Of a stretch of DNA of 12,232 nt, positions 1-6,151 are shown piece by piece. Origin of the DNA: Holosporaceae bacterium (GTDB lineage: Bacteria > Pseudomonadota > Alphaproteobacteria > UBA3830). Location of the stretch: assembly GCA_031258475.1 (NCBI GenBank), contig JAIRMS010000040.1, positions 1 to 12,232 on the forward strand, written 5' to 3'. The notes under the pieces are model-generated. The model did no database searches. It was given only the letters and a program-made list of their open reading frames with translations, and had not been told where the DNA came from. The translations under genes and the position numbers were made by a program. Each line of letters opens with the position of its first letter. Position 1 is the stretch's first letter.

Positions 1-107
1 GCCTGAAAGACTGGAGAGGTATCGCCACAAGATACGCAAAAAATGTCAAATCATTCATTGCTGCTGTTCAAATCAGATGCATCATGCTTTGGTTGAAAAT
101 CTCATGA
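1..107 (+). CDS. C-terminal end of an IS5-family transposase (partial, cut by window edge)
   Basis: Read from base 3, this frame gives 34 codons ending at TGA 105-107. It begins L-K-D-W-R-G-I-A-T-R-Y and continues through S-F-I-A-A-V-Q. That is the characteristic C-terminal tail of IS5-family DDE transposases, where RLKDxRxIATRY is followed by a short hydrophobic helix. In this family the motif follows the last catalytic Glu, so the catalytic core lies left of the window. The frame overlaps by 26 bases the 3' end of the minus-strand secreted-protein gene at 82-417, so the insertion probably removed the original end of that gene. The right inverted repeat should lie just after base 107, but it cannot be fixed without the left end. 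Family recognition is from memory of the motif. Confidence 0.72.
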   Translation, partial: LKDWRGIATRYAKNVKSFIAAVQIRCIMLWLKIS

Positions 108-417
108 CGACAGAGCCTAGAGTAGCATCCTCATTTATATATTCCGTGACTGGGGCAGCATCCTCATTTGTATATTCTGTGGCCGGGTCAGTATTGCCAT
201 TTATGTTTTCTGCGTGCAGCATCTCATTGCAACTATGCGCAGCCGGTAACCTAACCCTATTACGATTATGCGCAGCCGGTAACATACTGAAAAAGCGCGC
301 GACTAGGTCATCATTGCCATATATATTTCTTGCGTGTCGCATCCCATTGCAACTAGGTGCAGCCGTTAATATACTGTAGAACATCATTACTTCAACTGTT
401 CCAATAGTTTTGTTCAT
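82..417 (-). CDS. Small secreted repeat protein, likely 3'-truncated by an IS5 element
   Basis: Protein of 111 residues if started at ATG 415-417. This start is chosen over one 8 codons upstream because GGGGATTAATATG matches the Shine-Dalgarno/start box of the genes at 10593 and 12026, and a good sigma-70-like promoter lies about 37 bases upstream. The N-terminus (MNKTIG, then a hydrophobic stretch to about residue 17, then SCNGM) resembles a signal peptide and matches the start of those two genes. The rest is two degenerate copies of a unit of about 26 residues (A-A-x-S-C-N-x-M-x-H-A-x-N-I-x-G-N), followed by a shorter repeat containing EYxNEDA. Its C-terminal codons overlap the IS5 transposase end, and it is far shorter than its relatives, so it may be a remnant. 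Function unknown. A plus-strand frame is also open across the repeats but lacks comparable signals. Confidence 0.55.
   Translation of the reverse strand: MNKTIGTVEVMMFYSILTAAPSCNGMRHARNIYGNDDLVARFFSMLPAAHNRNRVRLPAAHSCNEMLHAENINGNTDPATEYTNEDAAPVTEYINEDATLGSVVMRFSTKA
191..378. repeat. Degenerate direct repeats inside the small secreted-protein gene
   Basis: A unit starting near 191 (ATTGCCATTTATGTTTTCTG, then on through a shared TTGCAACTA) recurs from about 311 with a handful of changes. The end of the unit, TGCGCAGCCGGTAAC, also appears a third time between them at about 269-283. The repeats keep both the minus-strand gene frame and a plus-strand frame open, which is expected when a repeat unit is copied in multiples of three. 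Confidence 0.6.
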
Positions 418-453
418 ATTAATCCCCAAGGCTGATGGCAAAAAATTATTCTT

Positions 454-482
454 AATATATAATAAAAAAGAATTAACGTCAA
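454..482 (-). promoter_or_regulatory. Sigma-70-like promoter of the 82-417 gene, family-type
   Basis: On the minus strand, a -35 TTGACG (477-482) and a -10 TATATT (454-459) are 17 bases apart. The predicted transcript start is about 30 bases before the ATG. The upstream A/T-rich block (about 483-515, containing TATTGTAATTTTT and TTTTTTC directly before the -35) is nearly the same as the block upstream of the gene at 12026 and similar to that of the gene at 10593. Confidence 0.68.
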
Positions 483-540
483 GAAAAAATTAAAAATTAC
501 AATATTTTTTATTAAAGCGGTCTTTAGTCGGTCACCTTAG

Positions 541-656
541 AAATGTGATTTTCATTTTCTGGATTGCTTCGTCGCTGCGCTCCTCGCAATGACGGGATGG
601 AGGCGGCTATTTCCCACCTCTTCGTCATTGCGAGGAGCACAGCGACGAAGCAATCC
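541..656. repeat. Dispersed palindromic repeat, inverted pair of 34-bp arms (copy 1)
   Basis: The arm at 561-594 (GGATTGCTTCGTCGCT through CAATGACG) and its reverse complement at 623-656 differ at one of 34 positions, with 28 bases between them. The transcript could form a long hairpin. The same element, including the left flank GATTTTCATTTTCT, recurs at about 10106-10223. The core CATTGCGAGGAGC...GCGACG...GCAATCC is one I recall as a widespread intergenic repeat in bacteria, including Rickettsiales-type genomes. The rest of the 442-893 gap holds only the promoter on its left and the Shine-Dalgarno of the next gene on its right. Confidence 0.85.
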
Positions 657-893
657 GGCCAAATACTACTATGGAATAATCGCGTTTTTTCGGTATTGCA
701 TACAAAAAATAGATGGGCTATGGTGGAACCAGTGCTGGTGGTTGTGTGTTTTGTAAAAAGAGTCGAGCGGTGCTGAAAAGATGACGAAAGCGGTAGCGGA
801 GAACTCGGTCAATGCCTTCTGGTTTCATCAATTTTCCCGATGATTTTATTTTGCTGTCTCTGTTTGGGATTGTTCTAATTTTAGGAGGTTGTT

Positions 894-1589
894 ATGAATT
901 TTCGTGATATTATAAAGAGTTTGAGCGGTGCATGCTGCGCTGCGGTGATGATGATGTATAGTGCTGATGCTGTTGGAATGCCGCCGCAAGCACATGTGGG
1001 AGAGAATACCGTGCACGCTGGAAAATTGATCATGCCAGAAATGTCTATTAAAAATTTAACCTTTAGAGAGATACGTGTCCCACCATGTCTTGAAAAATAT
1101 AAGCATGATGGAGTCATAACATGTATTAAAGGACGTTTCAAGGCGATTCGAAAAGTTGGGATTGCGAACCCTGGAGAGTTGGGTAGATTGGTTGATGGGA
1201 TAGTGGCAGATGACTACGAAGCAGAAAGTTTGATTGAAACCATGAGACATGAGGATAACGCAGCTTTGTACTCGGTGCAGCATTGTATGGCCATGCGGTT
1301 GCTGGAATTGGGGGAGTGGAATTTTTGTTGGGTTCACTCGCTGTTTTACATCAATCAACAGACATCGCGCCGATATGCCGATTCGTTACTCAGAAATGGG
1401 GCTGCTGTTTCCGCTGATCTGTTGGCGCAAGCAGGACGGTATATTGAACTACTCGATGTGATAAAACAAGGACGAGCGTCAGATGTTTTCCCTGCTTTTC
1501 GTGAGAAACTTGGCAGAATTGACAGAACTAATCTTCCGAAGTCGAACTTTATTTCCTGGGGTTTGGATTTGGCGGAACAGGATCAGTAA
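894..1589 (+). CDS. Secreted hypothetical protein
   Basis: Protein of 231 residues. The start is well supported by AGGAGG at 883-888, five bases before the ATG. The N-terminus (MNFRDIIKSLSGACCAAVMMMY, then SADA) is a plausible Sec signal peptide: basic residues, a hydrophobic stretch, then a small-residue A-D-A site near residue 26 before VGM. The mature part looks alpha-helical, with a Cys pair around residues 65-78 and a Leu/Ala-rich C-terminal half. I recognise no enzyme motif. After the signal it has G-M, as do the secreted proteins encoded at 82-417, 10593-11324 and 11427-12026, but the rest does not visibly align with them and its promoter is not of their type. It ends 26 bases before a strong terminator that it shares with the convergent gene. 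It could be an exported effector or an envelope protein. Confidence 0.72.
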   Translation: MNFRDIIKSLSGACCAAVMMMYSADAVGMPPQAHVGENTVHAGKLIMPEMSIKNLTFREIRVPPCLEKYKHDGVITCIKGRFKAIRKVGIANPGELGRLVDGIVADDYEAESLIETMRHEDNAALYSVQHCMAMRLLELGEWNFCWVHSLFYINQQTSRRYADSLLRNGAAVSADLLAQAGRYIELLDVIKQGRASDVFPAFREKLGRIDRTNLPKSNFISWGLDLAEQDQ

Positions 1590-1614
1590 GAGAGCCTCAT
1601 TTGCTGGTGTGAGA

Positions 1615-1649
1615 CAAAAACACAGTTGCTTCAAACAACTGTGTTTTTT
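1615..1649. terminator. Bidirectional rho-independent terminator between convergent genes
   Basis: A perfect 8-bp stem, CACAGTTG (1621-1628) with CAACTGTG (1636-1643), encloses a 7-base loop. It is preceded by AAAAA (1616-1620) and followed by TTTTTT (1644-1649), so either strand gives a hairpin followed by a U run. It lies between the stop of the secreted-protein gene (1589) and the stop of the minus-strand deaminase-like gene (1666), and probably serves both. Confidence 0.9.
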
Positions 1650-1665
1650 GTGGTTACGTCTTTTT

Positions 1666-3126
1666 TCAGCGAACATCAACAGCTTGCACAGCACCGCCGC
1701 CTGCTCCCGCATGTGCTGGTGTCCCAGCACTGACGTGCTGTATCGGTACAACACCTACCTGGCCAGTGGCTGTGATACGTCCAAAAACGACATAGGGAGG
1801 AAAGGTGTTAGGAAAGATCCAGTTATGTGCATTTCCTGGTCCAAATGGAATAGCCAGAGCATTGTTTAGTGTAGCTGGAGCTGTTACATCTTTCGCTTTC
1901 GCGGATGCACCTTCCGGAAATAGCGGGACACCTGTAAGACTGATGTTGATAGGAACGTTAGTTGCGTTCCCATCTAGTCCTGTGGCTTCCGCTTCAGAGC
2001 AGGTGGCACTATTGTTTGCAGCTATAACGTACTCCCGATTTGAAGACACTTCTATCAGAAATCGGGCGTTGCCTGCTGACAGGTTATTCAACAAAGACGC
2101 CGGGCATAATCTAAGTACGTCATTTAAAGCTTGTGATCCTCCCTCTGGTCTGTATCCATTCATTATCCGCGACAATGCCGCTAAAACTTTAGTACATTTA
2201 GCACAGGGATCCTGCGTAGAGTGGATGTGTAGAACGACAAGAACTATATCGTTTGCAGATATGACATCTTTCCCCTCAGCTATTCGATATGCCGAATTTG
2301 CTTGTGCGATGATGTCCATTATAATTGCGTGAAAAAGCGCCGCAGCAGGCCCGACATGTGCAGGTACTCCCCGCGGCGGCGCTGTGTCGAATAGTCTCGC
2401 GATAATCTGTCCTTCACAACACGAATAATATTGTTCAAGGGCATTATTCGGAACCAGAAAGCTATTAGCGGTGTTCTTTAGGTGGTTGGATATTCCAACG
2501 CCGTCGGGTATTTTTTCGTTAGTGTAGTACATAGAAGCTAGAGCATTGTTTATGAGTGCAGTACATTTTGCCGAATGTGGTAATCCTCCTTTATCAATCG
2601 CAGGAATGGCTACTGCCGGTGCGTCAGTTAGTAGTTGTCCTGTTCCCGGATGGGGATCCTTTACAACTTTGGTAAAAGCTACCAGATCGTTTGGATTCGT
2701 GGTCCCTTTGGGAAGTCTAAACACTACTGTTACTGCCGCAGCAGCAATTTGATTTTGCCCTATTGCTGCGGCTACGCTGTTCGACAGGTTGCTCAGGATT
2801 ATATGTATTCTGTCAGGACTATTTCCAGGCCCATTTGGCGCAACTGGGACCTCCTTACTCCACCCGACAATCCCTCCTGGTCCTGCCGCTCCTGGAGCTG
2901 CGTACCCGCCGTAACCATTGATCATTCCTCCGCCATCGAAACTCCAGTCAGTTATAGTAAGTTGTTTAGCAGCAACAGGATATCCAAGATGAGAGGCCGG
3001 AACTACCGGAGATCCAGCCGGTGGCCGCCCTGCATTAGGATTTGCTTCACAGCAATTTTCGCTTTTCCGTAGGTCGGATTTGCACGACGAATCGCCAGAA
3101 CGAGATCGCTGTCGGCTTTGTTCCAC
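1666..3126 (-). CDS. Putative deaminase-fold protein, 5' end disrupted by an IS481-like remnant
   Basis: Open frame of 486 codons (GTG at 3124-3126). About the first 32 residues are transposase DNA read out of frame, and there is no Shine-Dalgarno before the GTG. The genuine protein therefore seems to begin in or before the part coded near 3030 and to have lost its N-terminus. An ATG at 2923-2925 (residue 68) has GGAGGA directly abutting it, which is too close to be convincing. Residues 40-105 are Gly/Pro/Ala-rich. The core has C236-C237-E238 followed by a helix-like GQIIARLF, a beta-strand-like IVLVVLHIHS (294-303), P307-C308-A-K-C311, a helix, and another strand FLIEVSS (356-362). Zinc-dependent deaminases use [H/C]xE plus PCxxC in this order, so a cytidine/adenosine deaminase-like toxin or effector domain is plausible. 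The 68 residues between the motifs is longer than usual. The C-terminus is Gly/Ala-rich. The family assignment is inference. Confidence 0.55.
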   Translation of the reverse strand: MEQSRQRSRSGDSSCKSDLRKSENCCEANPNAGRPPAGSPVVPASHLGYPVAAKQLTITDWSFDGGGMINGYGGYAAPGAAGPGGIVGWSKEVPVAPNGPGNSPDRIHIILSNLSNSVAAAIGQNQIAAAAVTVVFRLPKGTTNPNDLVAFTKVVKDPHPGTGQLLTDAPAVAIPAIDKGGLPHSAKCTALINNALASMYYTNEKIPDGVGISNHLKNTANSFLVPNNALEQYYSCCEGQIIARLFDTAPPRGVPAHVGPAAALFHAIIMDIIAQANSAYRIAEGKDVISANDIVLVVLHIHSTQDPCAKCTKVLAALSRIMNGYRPEGGSQALNDVLRLCPASLLNNLSAGNARFLIEVSSNREYVIAANNSATCSEAEATGLDGNATNVPINISLTGVPLFPEGASAKAKDVTAPATLNNALAIPFGPGNAHNWIFPNTFPPYVVFGRITATGQVGVVPIQHVSAGTPAHAGAGGGAVQAVDVR

Positions 3127-3499
3127 AGAGGCTGGCTAACTTTCTTTGGATGCTTCGATGGCGGCGCAATTCCCTTCTGAAGATCTTTCAAAACTTTCTT
3201 GCGACGAAAATAGGTAGCTCGGGATATGACTTGAAATTCCTGCCGAGGATCAGCAGAAATCCTGTCTTTTGAGCATTTTTCGTAAATCTCAGCGCTTTTC
3301 CCATATAAATTTTTGTATTTTTCGACGCATTCCTGTGTTCTCGTGTAGTAATAAAGTTTATAAATGTTTCTGCAGTCCTTCGATTTGCATAAAGCCTCCT
3401 GGTTAGTTGTTGTTACAAAACCTAACTCTCGAGGCTTTTTCGCCTTTTGTACAGGAGTATGTTGAATAATTTTGGGGAAAACTCTTCCAGTTTACTCAC
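3003..3499 (-). pseudogene. Remnant of an IS481-like transposase (N-terminal part)
   Basis: Reading leftwards from 3491 to the stop at 3003-3005 gives a coherent stretch: a Cys/Lys-rich start, then ISRATYFRRKK, a basic PSKHPKKVSQPLW segment, then ANPTYGKAKIAV. This is the helix-turn-helix plus linker region that precedes the rve catalytic core in IS481-type transposases. Similarity ends after about AVKQIL, near 3030, and the catalytic core is absent. A GTG at 3497-3499 opens another frame (S-K-L-E-E-F-S-P-K) that would join this one through a frameshift in the run TTTTCCCCAAAATT at about 3471-3484. So the remnant is 3'-deleted and probably frameshifted. It abuts the 5' end of the deaminase-like frame on the same strand. 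Confidence 0.65.
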
Positions 3500-3721
3500 A
3501 AAAATTATCCAACCAACAATACCCACATACAATCTAAAGTAATCTCATTTCTATCTGAACTAGTACAGTTTTGTCACTCTTCGTTGCTGCGAGTGAAATC
3601 CGAGGTTGCCCTAGATATTGATAAAAAGGTATTTTCATTTGAGGGGCTCATAGAATTTTGTTCTGTCACGAATCTGTCTTAGAATCATATCGTTGTTGGA
3701 TGAGAGGGCGATTCACAAAAT
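3500..3721. other. Intergenic region upstream of addB
   Basis: No open gene is seen here. It holds a short hairpin, CACTC (3575-3579) with GAGTG (3591-3595), and a weak sigma-70-like promoter for addB. TGT-initial sequences on the minus strand just upstream of the transposase remnant could include the IS left end, but no partner inverted repeat is visible. Confidence 0.4.
3658..3685 (+). promoter_or_regulatory. Possible promoter of the addBA operon
   Basis: TTGTTC (3658-3663) and TAGAAT (3680-3685) are 16 bases apart, and addB starts 36 bases downstream. The -10 matches TATAAT at five of six positions but the -35 is poor, so this is only a candidate. Confidence 0.3.
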
Positions 3722-6151
3722 ATGAAACAGGTGCATTGTGTTCCGTCGCATGGGTTTTTTCTGGAAGAAGCTGCAGAAATAGTCTCCCGGCAAAAAGAAA
3801 AAACAACGGCTCTTCTTCCGAATAGAAGAAGTCGTCGAGAACTGAAAAAATATCTATCCTTAAAAAAGCCGCTGTTCTATCCGGAATTGGTGGTAATTTC
3901 TGATCTTTTTTCGTTCGAAGATAATAAGGTAGTTTCTTTGCTCATGAAAATGTTGAAGGAAGCAAAGCAGGACATTCCCTTCGATACTCTATATGAACTT
4001 GCGGAAAGTTTGTGCTTTTTAATAAGGGAGCTAACTCTTAATAAAATCGATCCGGAGCAGCTGACTGGCACAGTCCGCAAAAATCTGCAAAAATATTGGA
4101 GCCATACGATAGCGATAGTCGAAGCGGCGATTAAAATACCGGAAATTGAAGAAATCAGAAATCTAACCCGGGAAAAACTGGACACCTTTATAGAGGAAAA
4201 TCGAAAAATAATCGCCGTCGGCATAGGGGAGGTTAATTGCTATGCAAGATCGCTTCTGGAAAATTCATCGATTGAAATATCAGATCAGCAGCTCCGGGAA
4301 GTATCGCGCAAAAATTTGGATAATCCCGTTGAACTTCTGGAGGTTGATTCTATCTTTGACGAGGGACTCGCAATTGCAATCGCAGTGAAGGAAGCGGTTT
4401 CTGAACAAAAGAATGTGCTGATAGTTTCACCAAACCAAAAACTTACGGAGATAATAAAGTCAGAGCTCAAACGTCGGAATATATTTGCCGATGATTCAAT
4501 GGGAACATCCTTTTCTAAAACGACGGATGGAATATTAGTTTCGCTGATTATGGATATGCTGGAAAAGCAATATGACTGCATTTCCGTGATAAAGGTTCTG
4601 AAAATGAGTGCCGAATTTTTATCAGACGCACTGGAACTGGAGCTTTTTTTCAGGCAACGTCAGGTTGTTCCCGGCAATTTCTTCAGAGCGTTTAATTTAT
4701 ATCCGAAAAAAGAACAGAATTTCTCGTCTTTGATCGAAAAAATACAGCGAATTTCCGAGGATTCCAACACGATAAGACCGTTTTCGGAGTGGTTTGAAAT
4801 CTGCAGCGAGCTAACGTCTCTGATTAATCAGGAAAGCGCAGATAAATTAGAGGATATATCTTCTGAATTCTCGCAATTTGCCCTTTCCTCAATAAAAATT
4901 ACCCTAAAAGAATTTAGCGTTTTCCTGCGAAAACATATTTTTGCGAAATCCATAAGAGAGGCGGACGGATATACTCCCGGCGTCGTAATTCTTGGAGCAA
5001 TTGAAGCTCAGCTGCTGGGGGCAGATTTCATTGTTATCGCCGACGTTAACGAAGAGTCCTGGTTTAACCTATCCGAAAAGAATGATTTCTGGATGACCAG
5101 ATCCATGATAAACCACTTTGGCATACAATTCGTAGAAAAGAAAAACCAATCTTTGCAAAATACTTTTGCGAGACTTATATGCAAGAACAATGTCCTCGTT
5201 ACCAGATCGACGCTGGTCGACGGAGTGCAGCAGCGGAGGTATAGATACTTCGACAAAATCGCCGAAACTCTGAAGATTGTGGAGGCAAAACGGCCAGAAG
5301 AATCGCTTTCGAACACAGAAAAATCCCGCAATCAACCTTTTAAATTTGAGCCTCCTTCCCCAAATTTAAATATGCGTCCGACGCGCCTTTGGGTATCCGA
5401 TTTGGATCTTTTGATCAGTAATCCGTACGCATTTTACGCGAAAAAAATTCTGAAACTGACGGAAATGAACCGCATCAACGAATGGAAGAATATGCGCGGC
5501 AACTATGTGCACAACGTTCTCGAAGAATTCGTGAGAAATTCAAAAGATAAAACGGATATAAAGGAACTGTGGCGTACGGCGCAAAAAATCCTGGGAAACA
5601 AATGGCTGACTCCGTTGGATTTTGGTTTGTGGCACTTTCGACTGAATAAAATTTTTTCTTTTTTTACGCGCAACATGAATACTAAAAAGTATTATGCTGA
5701 AATTCGAGGACATTGCTCCATAAAAGTATCGGACGACTATGAGATAGAGCTAGGTTGCAAAGCCGACAGAATCGACATAAACGAAGATGGCGGTATTTCC
5801 ATAATAGATTACAAAACCGGCAAAGCGCCGGCGATATCACGGATTCGCAGTGGAGAAAAAATACAATTGGTTCTTGAATCAATCATCGCTAAAAACGGAG
5901 GATTTGGATTAAAAGAGACGGAAATCGCCGATCTCTGCTATTGGGAATTGAACGGCCTGAATGAAGGTGGAAAAATCATACACATAGCCAAAAGCGAAGA
6001 AGAAATTGAGAAATTGAACACAGATACATTAAAAATGCTAAAAGATTTAATTGGCAGATATAATATTTCTGGCGAAGCATATGGTGTAAATGTTAATTCT
6101 CCATATGAAAAGCCATACATGCACCTGGCGAGGGTGAAAGAATGGATTTAA
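3722..6151 (+). CDS. addB: AddB, helicase-nuclease subunit of the AddAB recombination complex
   Basis: Protein of 809 residues. AddAB unwinds and resects double-strand DNA ends to load RecA for recombinational repair, in place of RecBCD. The N-terminus (PSHGFFLEEAAEIV, then TALLPNRRSRRELKKYL) is the degenerate helicase-like start typical of alphaproteobacterial AddB, without a Walker A site. The C-terminal PD-(D/E)XK nuclease is complete by eye: G593-x2-V-H597-x2-L-E-E-F603, K680-A-D682-R-I-D685, D696-Y-K698-T-G, and a QLVLE motif at 715-719. Known alphaproteobacterial AddB proteins are usually about 1000 residues, so this one is compact, with trimming mainly in the middle. No C-terminal Cys cluster like the iron-sulphur site of Bacillus AddB is visible. 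The start codon has only a weak, distant purine-rich site (GAGAGGG). The gene overlaps addA by 10 bases. Confidence 0.92.
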   Translation: MKQVHCVPSHGFFLEEAAEIVSRQKEKTTALLPNRRSRRELKKYLSLKKPLFYPELVVISDLFSFEDNKVVSLLMKMLKEAKQDIPFDTLYELAESLCFLIRELTLNKIDPEQLTGTVRKNLQKYWSHTIAIVEAAIKIPEIEEIRNLTREKLDTFIEENRKIIAVGIGEVNCYARSLLENSSIEISDQQLREVSRKNLDNPVELLEVDSIFDEGLAIAIAVKEAVSEQKNVLIVSPNQKLTEIIKSELKRRNIFADDSMGTSFSKTTDGILVSLIMDMLEKQYDCISVIKVLKMSAEFLSDALELELFFRQRQVVPGNFFRAFNLYPKKEQNFSSLIEKIQRISEDSNTIRPFSEWFEICSELTSLINQESADKLEDISSEFSQFALSSIKITLKEFSVFLRKHIFAKSIREADGYTPGVVILGAIEAQLLGADFIVIADVNEESWFNLSEKNDFWMTRSMINHFGIQFVEKKNQSLQNTFARLICKNNVLVTRSTLVDGVQQRRYRYFDKIAETLKIVEAKRPEESLSNTEKSRNQPFKFEPPSPNLNMRPTRLWVSDLDLLISNPYAFYAKKILKLTEMNRINEWKNMRGNYVHNVLEEFVRNSKDKTDIKELWRTAQKILGNKWLTPLDFGLWHFRLNKIFSFFTRNMNTKKYYAEIRGHCSIKVSDDYEIELGCKADRIDINEDGGISIIDYKTGKAPAISRIRSGEKIQLVLESIIAKNGGFGLKETEIADLCYWELNGLNEGGKIIHIAKSEEEIEKLNTDTLKMLKDLIGRYNISGEAYGVNVNSPYEKPYMHLARVKEWI

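Noticed and set aside
77..379. Plus-strand frame of 100 codons over the small repeat gene
   Set aside because: It is an antisense shadow of an internal repeat. It lacks a promoter or Shine-Dalgarno, while the minus strand has both and a family-type start.
564..776. Plus-strand frame of 70 codons with R-S-T-A-T-K-Q-S
   Set aside because: It is a translation of the dispersed 34-bp palindromic repeat, a common source of false gene calls.
849..876. TTGCTG and TCTAAT, 17 bases apart, as promoter of the 894 gene
   Set aside because: The transcript would start within the Shine-Dalgarno, and the -35 is poor.
2323..2331. H-A-I (residues 266-268) as the first deaminase motif, and H-S-A at 184-186
   Set aside because: Both lack the catalytic Glu. 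C-C-E at 236-238 has the right residue and a following helix, so it is the better candidate.
1805..3072. Plus-strand frames of 145-175 codons opposite the deaminase-like gene
   Set aside because: Antisense shadows with no start signals. The minus frame is longer and carries coherent motifs.
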